Source of the DNA: a virus
Strand: one strand, 5' to 3'
IMG/VR virus record: IMGVR_UViG_3300006920_000236
Span: 1-24,647 of that record
DNA: 24,647 nucleotides
In this document: one piece after another, positions 12,490-21,600 of the stretch
Position numbering within the stretch: position 1 is the stretch's first letter
How the letters are laid out: each line of letters starts with the position of its first letter
Notes under the pieces: model-generated
Told to the model about the DNA's origin: nothing
Databases searched by the model: none
The model's input: only the letters and a program-made list of their open reading frames with translations
Program-made: the position numbers and the translations under genes

Positions 12490-14624
12490 TGCCAATAACA
12501 AAATTAAAATTTAAACCAGGAGTTGTATCAGATATTACCTCTGAAAGTAATGAAGGCGGTTTCGTAGATGGAGATAAAGTAAGATTTAGATTTGGTTTTC
12601 CAGAAAAGTTTGGCGGTTGGGCAAAGTACAGTTCTAATACTGTTGAAGGATCAGCAAGAAGATTACATAATTGGGTCGCTTTGGATGGATCTGACTATAT
12701 GGGGATTGGCACAAATCTAAAGTATTACATAGAAGAAGGTCAGACATTTAACGATATAACACCCGTCCGAAGCACAACATCAGCGGGCGATGTAACCTTT
12801 TCTGCAACAAACGGATCAACAACAGTAACTGTAATAGATCCAGCACATGGTGCAAATGAAAGTGATTTTGTTACTTTTTCTGGTGCAGCTACACTTGGAG
12901 GTACTATAACAGCAACAATATTAAATGCAGAGTTTCAAATCGTATCTTTAATAAGCTCTAACTCTTATACAATTACATCTTCTGTCGCAGCAAATGGTTC
13001 CGACACTGGTAGTGGTGGTTCCAATGCTGTTGGCACATATCAAATAAACACAGGTCTTGATGTTACAGTTGGTGGAACTGGCTGGGGTGCTGGACAATGG
13101 AGTGGTACAACCTCTGGTGCTTTAGCTACACAACTGGCTGAAGCTTTAGATAATAGTGAAACTGCCATTGATGTAGACGATGAAACGGGTATGAACACAG
13201 CTAACGATGTTATCTTAGTTGATAACGAACTTATGCTTGTATCGGCAACCACGGATGACAATACAATGACCGTAACTCGTGGACATAGTGGCACGGATGC
13301 TGTAGCTCACGATGATGATACACTTGTACGATTAGCCGTAGGTAATGCAGATTCTGCCAATGATTTTGTTGGTTGGAACAATGCAGCGAGTGTCACGGTT
13401 TCCGGTGCACAGATTAGATTGTGGTCACACGATAATTTTGGTGAAGATATAATAATAAATCCAAGAGATGGTGGTTTGTTTTACTGGGATAGAACCAATG
13501 GTCTTAGCACTAGAGCGATAGAGTTAAGCACGATTAGTGGTACAAAGACTAGTGTTCCACAAGTTGCTAAACAAGTGCTTGTATCAGACCAAGACAGACA
13601 TGTGATTGCTTTTGGTTGTGATGGGTTTGGAGCTACTCGCACCACGGAAAAAGGTAGTGGGGTACAAGATCCATTGCTTATTAGATTCTCCTCACAAGAA
13701 AATCCTATTGATTGGTTTCCGACTGCTACAAACACAGCAGGTGATTTAAGACTTGGTGGTGGATCAACCTTTGTTCAAGCCGTAGAAACAAAGCAACAGA
13801 TACTTGTGTTTACTAATAAAACATTACACGCCATGAAATTTATAGGTCCTCCATTTACGTTTGGTTTGCAGGAACTATCTAAGAATATCACAATCATGAG
13901 TCCGTTTTCGGGTATAGCTGTTGAGGATGCTGTTTTTTGGATGGGTGTGGATACTTTCTATGTATATGCAGGTGGTCAAACTGCTCAACTGCCTTGCACT
14001 GTAAAAGATAAAGTGTTTTTAAATTTTAACTTTGAAGAACGAGACAAGGTTCATGTTGGATTAAATTCAGAGTTTAGTGAAATATTATGGTTTTATCCAA
14101 CTAAGTCTAGTACGGAAATAGATTCATATGTTGCTTATAATTATCAAGAAAAGGTCTGGTATTATGGAACACTAGCTCGTCAAGCATGGCTTGACAGAGG
14201 TATAAGAACATTACCTATGGCAACTGGTGGACAATATTTATATAACCATGAGGTAGGTTATGATGATGATGGTTCTGCCATGACATCTTTTATTGAATCA
14301 GCACCAATAGATATAGGTGATGGCGATAAGTTTGTGTTTTTAAAAAGAGTTATACCCGATATAACTTTTGATGGATCTACTAGTGTTAATCCCGATGTAT
14401 CTTTTACAATGAAAACAAAGAACTTTCCTGGATCTAACTTTAGTGAAACAACAGAAGGTACCACACAAAGATCTTCTACAAGTCCTATCGAACAGTTCAC
14501 AGAAAAGTTAGATTATAGACTACGAGGTAGATCTTTTGCTTTAAGAATAGATTCAACCTCCTTGGGTACAAAATATAAGCTAGGTACACCAAGAGTTGAT
14601 ATACGAGAGGATGGTAGACGATAA
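12489..14624 (+). CDS. Tail/DNA-stabilisation protein (P22 gp10-like) with inserted modules
   Basis: This 711-residue protein has the P22 gp10-type beginning PITKLKFKPGVVSDITSESN, then DGDKVRFRFGFPEKFGGWAKY and RRLHNWVALDGSDYMGIGTN. The conserved propeller region continues from about residue 300 (SHDNFGEDIIINPRDGGLFYWD, VLVSDQDRHVIAFGCDG, DPLLIRFSSQENPIDWFPT, TKQQILVFTNKTLHAMKFIG, VEDAVFWMGVDTFYVYAGGQ). Two modules interrupt it: about 101-187, with DPAHG at 117-121 and resembling the C-terminus of the protein at 1435-1935; and about 211-285, with ETAIDVDDETG and MTVTRGHSGTDAVAHDDDT. They help explain why it exceeds P22 gp10 (about 470 residues). In P22 this protein forms the hub between gp4 and the needle and plugs DNA leakage. 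It overlaps both neighbours by one base. Confidence 0.85.
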   Translation: MPITKLKFKPGVVSDITSESNEGGFVDGDKVRFRFGFPEKFGGWAKYSSNTVEGSARRLHNWVALDGSDYMGIGTNLKYYIEEGQTFNDITPVRSTTSAGDVTFSATNGSTTVTVIDPAHGANESDFVTFSGAATLGGTITATILNAEFQIVSLISSNSYTITSSVAANGSDTGSGGSNAVGTYQINTGLDVTVGGTGWGAGQWSGTTSGALATQLAEALDNSETAIDVDDETGMNTANDVILVDNELMLVSATTDDNTMTVTRGHSGTDAVAHDDDTLVRLAVGNADSANDFVGWNNAASVTVSGAQIRLWSHDNFGEDIIINPRDGGLFYWDRTNGLSTRAIELSTISGTKTSVPQVAKQVLVSDQDRHVIAFGCDGFGATRTTEKGSGVQDPLLIRFSSQENPIDWFPTATNTAGDLRLGGGSTFVQAVETKQQILVFTNKTLHAMKFIGPPFTFGLQELSKNITIMSPFSGIAVEDAVFWMGVDTFYVYAGGQTAQLPCTVKDKVFLNFNFEERDKVHVGLNSEFSEILWFYPTKSSTEIDSYVAYNYQEKVWYYGTLARQAWLDRGIRTLPMATGGQYLYNHEVGYDDDGSAMTSFIESAPIDIGDGDKFVFLKRVIPDITFDGSTSVNPDVSFTMKTKNFPGSNFSETTEGTTQRSSTSPIEQFTEKLDYRLRGRSFALRIDSTSLGTKYKLGTPRVDIREDGRR

Positions 14625-15013
14625 TGTTAGTAACTAGTATTCCTCAGTATATACAAGGTTTAACTAACGCTAAGTTGGATTTAACTACAACAAATGCAAC
14701 TGTTTTATACACTGCTCCTAGCGGAGCAGATTTTAATGCGTCTATTGTTAATTCAATATTAGTATCAGAAGATTCTGGCAACGCTGATACAATAACAGTT
14801 ACACTTACTAATGGAACCACTGTGTTTAGTTTGTTTCATGTAAAAGCTGTTGGAGCTAGTACAACGATAGAATTATTAACAAGAGATTTAATATTAGAAT
14901 CAGGTGAAATATTAAAGGTAACAGCAGCCACGGCAAATAGGCTTCATGTTGTAGCAAGTATACAAGAATTATCGAAGACAAGAGTAACAACAAGTGCAAT
15001 ATCACAGATATAG
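14624..15013 (+). CDS. Small conserved virion structural protein
   Basis: This 129-residue protein starts LVTSIPQYIQGLTNAKLDLT and is mostly beta, with repeated short strands (ATVLYTAPSGADFNASIVNS, DTITVTLTNGTTVFSLFHVK, STTIELLTRDLILESGEILK, NRLHVVASIQEL). The sequence VLYTAP followed by IVNSILVSE and LESGEILK is a pattern I recall from small virion proteins next to neck genes in marine phages. It overlaps the gp10-like stop by one base, so it is likely made with it. It may be a decoration, needle-base or tail-tip protein; nothing in the sequence decides between these. Confidence 0.7.
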   Translation: MLVTSIPQYIQGLTNAKLDLTTTNATVLYTAPSGADFNASIVNSILVSEDSGNADTITVTLTNGTTVFSLFHVKAVGASTTIELLTRDLILESGEILKVTAATANRLHVVASIQELSKTRVTTSAISQI

Positions 15014-15049
15014 TATTGAACAAACAGCAAATAGTTGGTATTATAAGAT

Positions 15050-15883
15050 ATGGGTATTTTTAAGAAAATAACAAAAGCATTAAAGAAAGCTGCACCAGTA
15101 ATAGGTGCAGGTATTGGTATGTATTATGGTGGTGCAAGTGGTGCGGCTATAGGTTCTGGTATAGGTTCTTTAGCAGGTGGACGAAGTGCAGAAGACGCTT
15201 TAAGAAATGCAGCCTTGGCTGGTGGTGCCGCATACATGGCAGGTGGTTCTGGTTTTGGTCAAAACGTAGAGGGACAAGAATATTTCAGTAAAGATACTTT
15301 TGATTTTGGTAAGTCACCTGTGGCTGGACTTTTCGGTGGTGGAGGTTCTGGTGAAGAACAAAAAGTAGTTAATAAGGCTATAAGTACTAGTTCAGATTCT
15401 AACGGAATTATGGATTTTGTGAAAGACAACAAAATGCTAACTGCCTCTTTAGCAGGAGGTGCTCTAGGTTTAATGAGTGCAGAGGAAAAAGAAATAGAAG
15501 ATGCTGAACAAAGAGCCTTTGCCGAAGGTAGCTATAGAGGTGGTACTCTAATGACTGAAGATGATGATGGTAAAATGGTTTATTTTGATGGTTCAGATCC
15601 GGAAGAAAGACAGGAGTATCTTAATCAGATAAGAAAAAACAATGAAGAAAAAAGCAAAAGAGAAGTAGTCACTAATTATGATAAATACGGCATACGCACA
15701 GTAGCCGCAGGTGGAGAAGTAAATGGTCCAGGAACAGGGACTTCTGATTCAGTTCCTGCTAGACTATCAGACGGAGAGTTTGTAGTCACCGCAAAAGCTG
15801 TTCGTGGTGCGGGTGGCGGAGACAGAAATGTTGGTGCAGCAAGAATGTATGACATGATGTCGCAACTAGAAAGAGTAGCATAA
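15050..15883 (+). CDS. Internal virion protein with glycine-rich N-terminus and conserved C-terminal motif
   Basis: In this 277-residue protein, residues about 1-13 are an amphipathic basic helix (GIFKKITKALKKAAPVIGAG). It runs into a Gly/Ala-rich hydrophobic stretch to about residue 65, with GASGAAIGSGIGSLAGG, which looks membrane-active. The middle is charged and helical (SAEEKEIEDAEQRAFAEGSY). The C-terminus (about 223-277) has GGEVNGPGTGTSDSVPARLS, DGEFVVTAKAVRGAGGGDRN and a final helix MYDMMSQLERVA, a motif I recall from the ends of tape-measure and internal proteins of many marine phages. There is no clear Shine-Dalgarno in the 36-base gap before it. It probably belongs to the set ejected with DNA; no lytic domain is seen. 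Confidence 0.7.
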   Translation: MGIFKKITKALKKAAPVIGAGIGMYYGGASGAAIGSGIGSLAGGRSAEDALRNAALAGGAAYMAGGSGFGQNVEGQEYFSKDTFDFGKSPVAGLFGGGGSGEEQKVVNKAISTSSDSNGIMDFVKDNKMLTASLAGGALGLMSAEEKEIEDAEQRAFAEGSYRGGTLMTEDDDGKMVYFDGSDPEERQEYLNQIRKNNEEKSKREVVTNYDKYGIRTVAAGGEVNGPGTGTSDSVPARLSDGEFVVTAKAVRGAGGGDRNVGAARMYDMMSQLERVA

Positions 15884-16893
15884 TGGCAGAAAAAGAAAAA
15901 GTTACCCAAGAACAAATTATGAGATTAGCTCCTTTTCAAGAGGAGTATTTAGCAGATATATTTCAGACAGCTAAAGATCTTACTGGTGCTGATTCTCAAA
16001 TGCCTTACTCTGCTCAACAAGTAGCAGGTTTATCAACAGGTCAACAAGGTGCTGTTGATACAGCTACGCAAGGAGTAGGTGCTTATCAACCTTTTTTACA
16101 AGCAGGCACTGATGCAATAGGTCAAGGAATAGGTGCAGTGGGTGTAGGTATGGGAACAATAGGTTCTGCTATAGGTCAGACCGCACAAGCAGATTTTAAT
16201 CCTATGGATTATCAACAATTCATGAATCCTTTTATGGAAGATGTGATCCAACAACAATATCAAGACATACAAAGACAAGGCGATATACAAAGAGGTAATA
16301 TAGGTGCAAATGCCTCAACACAGGGAGCTTTTGGTGGGTCAAGACAAGCAGTTGCAGAACAAGAGCTTGCTAGAAATATTATGGATCTACAAGCAAAATC
16401 TGGGTCGCAATTAAGATCGGCTGGATTTCAACAAGCACAGAATCTAGCACAGCAACAAGCACAGCAACAATTGAAACAAGCACAATTGACAGGGCAACTT
16501 GGTTCTACAACTGGAGCTCTAGGTCAAACTGTAGGACAACTTGGAACAGCAACAGCGGGTCTTGGTCAAATGGGGCAAGCAATGGGTGTTCAAGATGTAA
16601 ATAGTTTATTAGGTATTGGTAGCTTACAACAAGGACAAGCACAAAAAGCATTAGATGTAGCAAGAGCTAATGACATGGCTAGACAAGCCTTACCTTATCA
16701 ACAAGTTGGATTTATGTCTGATGTTTTCAGAGGTGTACCAGCATTGCAACAAACCTATTCATCAACATCAACTCCTAGTCCGAGCATGGGTTCTCAAATG
16801 TTAGGTTTAGGCATTGCAGGATTAGGTGCTGTAGGACAAGCGGGTGGATTTCAAAATATGTTTGGCACACCAGTGCCTACAACAAAAAAATAG
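15883..16893 (+). CDS. Gln/Gly-rich internal or ejection protein
   Basis: In this 336-residue protein, residues 1-40 contain QEQIMRLAPFQEEYLADIFQ and PYSAQQVAGLSTGQQGAVD, a start I recall in marine phage ejection-protein genes. Residues about 105-200 hold DYQQFMNPFMEDVIQQQYQD and ASTQGAFGGSRQAVAEQELA, then a long Gln-rich helix (QAQNLAQQQAQQQLKQAQL). After about residue 205 there are repeated LGQ and GTA/TTG steps (GSTTGALGQTVGQLG). The protein is rich in Gln, Gly and Ala and poor in charge, as in P22 gp7/gp20-like proteins that leave the capsid to form a DNA channel. It overlaps the preceding stop by one base (TAATG). Function is inferred from composition and gene order. Confidence 0.7.
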   Translation: MAEKEKVTQEQIMRLAPFQEEYLADIFQTAKDLTGADSQMPYSAQQVAGLSTGQQGAVDTATQGVGAYQPFLQAGTDAIGQGIGAVGVGMGTIGSAIGQTAQADFNPMDYQQFMNPFMEDVIQQQYQDIQRQGDIQRGNIGANASTQGAFGGSRQAVAEQELARNIMDLQAKSGSQLRSAGFQQAQNLAQQQAQQQLKQAQLTGQLGSTTGALGQTVGQLGTATAGLGQMGQAMGVQDVNSLLGIGSLQQGQAQKALDVARANDMARQALPYQQVGFMSDVFRGVPALQQTYSSTSTPSPSMGSQMLGLGIAGLGAVGQAGGFQNMFGTPVPTTKK

Positions 16894-16903
16894 GGAATAA
16901 TTA

Positions 16904-18607
16904 ATGAATGATCCTTTACAAAGAAAAATGTTCCGTCAAGCGGGTATGTCTAAACAACCTATGGGTATTCTTGCTTCATCTCCAGAGTTGATGAATGCAG
17001 CTAAAGGGTATGAAAACGGTGGTGTTAACTTTATACCAGTATTGGGTCAACAAGCTCCAACTAAAAAAATGTTATCGGGTTTTAGGAAAACTATTCCTTA
17101 TACTGCAATGAATACTGCGGGAGATAAGCTTGTAGATAATCCATTTCCAATAGTGTCTGATTATCCACCTTTAGCTTTTTCAGATGAAGCTAAACTTATT
17201 AAAAAAGAAAAAGAAAACGAAATTACCAAGTCGATGGTAGATTCTTCTGAATTAACAAAATCTAATGCAATTAATAAAACTAATAAAAAAATTATAGATG
17301 AAACAACAGCTGGAGAAGAAGCTAATAAATTTGGTGTTAAAAAATTAAGACCTTCATTCCCAGGTAAAAAAGATGGCAACACAACCACAACTGAATCAGA
17401 TGTATCAGCAGACACTTTATATGGTGGTGTATCTAAAAAGATAGAAGATGAAGCTAAACTTATTAAAAATGCTTATGATAAATTTAATAATAACACTGCC
17501 AATCTAAAAGATGCAGAGTTTTTAGGAACAACATATAATAAAGAAGTTGCTAAACAACTTGAATTATTACAAAAAGAAGGTAAAGAATTTTCAATTGCCG
17601 ATGCAAAAAAAGTTGCAAAGGATATGGGCATTTCTGATCCAGAAGAATTAGACGAACAATATGGTGAAGATAGAGAAGCTTCTTTCTGGTTGAATATGAT
17701 GAAGGCTGGTGCGGCAATGGCTGCAGGTGGCAGTTCTAATACGCTAACAAATTTTGCAAAAGGTTTTACTGTTGGATTGGAAGGCTATGGAAAAGATACG
17801 GGTGAGTTAAGAAAAGAATTAAGAGCCGATAAAAAAGAAGCGTCTAAAACAATATATAGTTTATTAAAAGATGGTAGATCGGAAGACCTTGCTAAGAAAG
17901 CTTTGGATCTTCAAAAGTCTGCGGCTATAACCAATATCTTAAAGACAGAAGTTGGAGAAGAAAGAACCAGACTTACAAACGAAGTTAATAATGAAGTGGC
18001 AAATAGAAAATTAACTATAAGCCTTTACAAAACTTTTGCAGACATGAATTTTGAAGCAAAGAAATTTAATGTAAGCCGTGATGATTTTGATAAATCTATC
18101 CAAATGGCATATGCTAAAATGATGCCAGATGATATAAAGATACTACAAGCAGCTGGTCAAATAACTGTTATAGATCCTAGTAAACCACTTACACCAGATA
18201 ATATAAAAGCTACACCAGACGGTGTAAAGAATATTGAGAATTTATTAACTAGGAATTTATCTGGTAAAATAACAGACAGTAGATTTAGTCAAACAACTGC
18301 TGGAGACAGAGGATTAACATCCTCTGGAATAGATTTAAAAATAGGTAATAATGATTATAATTCAAGATTAGCAGGTGATGCAATAGTTACTTACAACAAA
18401 ACAAGAGCAGACACTATTAAAGCAGCAGGTGGTGTTGAAACTCCAATGATTGCAAATCAAGACATACAATTTGCTAAAGTTAACAACGGTAAAATTGACT
18501 TTTCAAAACAAACAAATAGAATGAAACAGATCTTTACAGATCAATCAAAGGGGCAAAGTTTAGTGGATTTAAACTCAGACATATTTATTAATTATACCTC
18601 ACAGTAG
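16904..18607 (+). CDS. Internal virion protein, largely helical
   Basis: This 567-residue protein begins NDPLQRKMFRQAGMSKQPMG and ILASSPELMNAAKGYENGG, a conserved start I recall in marine phage internal or tape-measure-region genes. Residues about 85-165 are charged and probably disordered. Residues about 175-350 are strongly helical and charged (DEAKLIKNAYDKFNNNTANL, YNKEVAKQLELLQKEGKEF, GRSEDLAKKALDLQKSAA, VGEERTRLTNEVNNEVANRK). Within them is a Gly/Ala/Met patch (LNMMKAGAAMAAGGSSNTL) that could insert into a membrane. The C-terminal third looks like a mixed globular domain. AGGG lies about 8 bases before the ATG. With the genes on both sides it probably forms the injected protein set; no enzymatic motif is visible. 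Confidence 0.7.
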   Translation: MNDPLQRKMFRQAGMSKQPMGILASSPELMNAAKGYENGGVNFIPVLGQQAPTKKMLSGFRKTIPYTAMNTAGDKLVDNPFPIVSDYPPLAFSDEAKLIKKEKENEITKSMVDSSELTKSNAINKTNKKIIDETTAGEEANKFGVKKLRPSFPGKKDGNTTTTESDVSADTLYGGVSKKIEDEAKLIKNAYDKFNNNTANLKDAEFLGTTYNKEVAKQLELLQKEGKEFSIADAKKVAKDMGISDPEELDEQYGEDREASFWLNMMKAGAAMAAGGSSNTLTNFAKGFTVGLEGYGKDTGELRKELRADKKEASKTIYSLLKDGRSEDLAKKALDLQKSAAITNILKTEVGEERTRLTNEVNNEVANRKLTISLYKTFADMNFEAKKFNVSRDDFDKSIQMAYAKMMPDDIKILQAAGQITVIDPSKPLTPDNIKATPDGVKNIENLLTRNLSGKITDSRFSQTTAGDRGLTSSGIDLKIGNNDYNSRLAGDAIVTYNKTRADTIKAAGGVETPMIANQDIQFAKVNNGKIDFSKQTNRMKQIFTDQSKGQSLVDLNSDIFINYTSQ

Positions 18608-18615
18608 GATTACAA

Positions 18616-21600
18616 ATGCCAGAGTACATAATAGATGGTAAATCTTATTCTTTCGCTGATGAAATAGGACAAGAAAAAGCCGAAGAAATTATTGCAAGAG
18701 GGCAAAAAAATGCTTCTGGTGGTTCAGATACATACGAAGGTTTTTTTACTGAAGCTGGAGAAGGTGTAGCTTCTGGACTTATGAATATTGTTGAAGGTGT
18801 TACAACCTTACCAACTCTTGCCGTTGATTTAATTGCTGGAACAAACGCAACCGAAACAGTAGAAAACTGGTTTCAAGAACAGAAAGATGCTTTAGGAATT
18901 GATCCAGAAGGAGCAGCTGGTAAAGTCACTGAAGCTCTTGTACAGTTTGGTATCCCAGGAATAGGTGCGGCATCTGCCGCAGGTAAAGCAGGTCGTCTTG
19001 CTAGAATTGCTACTGGTAAATCAAAGATAGGTGTAAAAAGTGTAGGTGCTAAAGATGCTAGGCAACTAGGTCAGAAGTATGGAAACGTAGTAAAAGGAAG
19101 AGCATCTGCCTTAACAAGGTCACAAAGAGCAGGTGTCGTTGCTCAACAAGTTGCAGCAGCAGGTTTAGCTGATGCAATTGTATCTACTGATGGCACACAA
19201 ACAATAGGTGATTTCTTTGAACAAGGTCCGACTAGCACAAATGATGCAGTGGGTTATGAGGGCAGAGATAAAGCCTTTCAAAAGATATTAAATAAATTAA
19301 AGGTCGGTGTAGAAGGAGGTGTAGCTACTGCTATTCTGCCTCCAGTTGTAGGAGCTGGACTTAAAACAGTATCCAAGGTTGCAGCTATACGACCTTTTGA
19401 AGGATTAGGTTCAAGTACAAGTGTACTTGACATTGCTAGTGGTTTCACGATTCCCGTAGCACGGAAGGGTTTTGAAGTAGCAGGTAAAACAATAACAGAC
19501 GCTAAACAAAAAGTTTTAAAACAACCAGATGATTTAACAACATTAGACAAAGTTGTTGGTCACGGTGCTGCAATGCTTACATATGGTGGTTTTTTAGATC
19601 CAATAGTAGCGAGAGCGAAATCGTTAGTTAATCCAGAAATAGAAGGTGCAACTAAACAAGCTACAGATAGAATTAAAAATATTGATAAAAAAATTAAAGC
19701 TGTTTTGAAAACTAAACCATACGGAAACTTACCAGAAATAGAAAAACAAAAATTAGTTGATAACTTTATGGATATTTTGGAAGGAACTGATCCAGCAAAA
19801 ATAAACGAGTTACCAGATCAATTAAAAGATCTATACGTTGCAGCTAAGAGAGACATTGATAATCTTTCTAATAAAATATTAAATTCTGCCGCTTTTAAAT
19901 CTTTACCCGAAGCTAGTGCTAACACTAGAGAAATGACTCAAGAAAAATTTAAAAAAGAATTACAAAAGAACATGACAAAAGGGGGTTACCTAAGAAGATT
20001 ATATAGGGTTTTTAACGATAAGGACTATGTCATCAAACCCGAAGACAAAAAAATTATTTTTGATAAGATTGCATCGGGTGAGGGTGTTAACTATGGTCAT
20101 GTAAAAGGTCTTCTACAAGATACCGCCTTCGCAATTGATGATGCTCAGATGGCTCAATTAATGAGTGGGACTGCTAAACTAACGGACAGACAAGCAAAAG
20201 CATATGTTGATAAGTATCTTAGAATTAATAAAGAAAGAGGAGGTAAAGCAACCTCTGGAGCTATTAGTAGAGTATTCAATGTTAGATTAGACACTAGTCT
20301 TTTAGCTAAAAGAAAAGTAGACGATGAAATACAAAGATTGATTTTAGGAGAGATAAGAGACCCTAGAGAAGCTTATGTTGCGACTGTATCAGAACTTTCA
20401 AACTTCATAGCCTCTGATAAAATGTTAAACACTTTCAAACAAAGTGTTGACGCAAGTATTGCATCAACTATTGCTAGAAATGCAGAAAACGTAGCTAACA
20501 ATGTTAGAGGTGCAGACGGAGAAATAGTACAAGAAGGACAACTATTTTTCAAAATGGATGATGAAATTTTAAAAATAGTAAAAGAAAACCCAGAAACACT
20601 TAGAGATTCACTAGCCAAAGCAAAAATAGATAATGCAGATGACCTTACTTCTGTCAGTCAGTTAGACTCTAATGTTATTGCAGACGCAGTAGAGATATGG
20701 CAAGGAAGAAATGCAGGCTTTGAGATTTTAGGTCGAACTCTGGAGACAGCAGGAAGAAGAGCTTCTGATCCAATGGCTAACCCAACTCAAAGTGTGTTTG
20801 GAACTATGTTCGGTTACGCTATTCCAAGAGCCATGTATAATAATATGTCATCTAAAGTATGGGCTGATGGGGATGCTTTTCCGACAATGCTTCGCTATCT
20901 ATATCAACCTATGATGAAATTAAAAGGCTATTCTCAATACGCTAAAACAATTTTATCTCCAATTACTCAAGTTAGAAACGTAACATCTGCCGCTATGTTT
21001 GCTTTAGCCAATGGTAACTTTGGTAAAGGTGCAAGTTTAGGTACGTCTGTCAATGTTGTTTTAAGGGACATAATTGATAGAGAACTTAAACTAGGTGGTA
21101 AAACTTTTGACAGTATGAAGATGAATAATGAGGTTTTAGATTTTCTAACAGAGTTGCAAGAACGAGGTGTTATCGGTAGTTCGGCTCAACTTAGAGAGAT
21201 ACAAGACAACCTAAGAAAAGGCATGGGATACGACAGACAAGACAAAGCATCTTATGCTGCTAGAGTTGCGGCTGGTGGTGATGAAGTAACAGCAACTAGA
21301 CAGAACCCAGAATTCAAAGCAACGGAAAGAAGTAAATTAAAACAATTTCTTAGAACACCTTTTCAAAAAGCCGAAGACTTATACAAAGGTGGCGATGATA
21401 TTTGGAAAATATATAACTACACTTTTGAGATGAATAAGTTCCGTAATGCTAGACGAAAAATACAGAATGCAGAAATAAACAAAGCTAAACAAAGCAGTGC
21501 ATATAAAGCAGCAGAAGGTAATAATGAATTACAACTAAAGATAATTGGTGATGCTACGAGATCGGCAGATCAACAATTTGGTAAACATATTGCTCCTGGC

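Noticed and set aside
15014-15049. Possible promoter TTGAAC and TATAAG in the 36-base gap
   Set aside because: The spacer is 20 bases, too long for a normal sigma70 promoter, and the gap is short and AT-rich.
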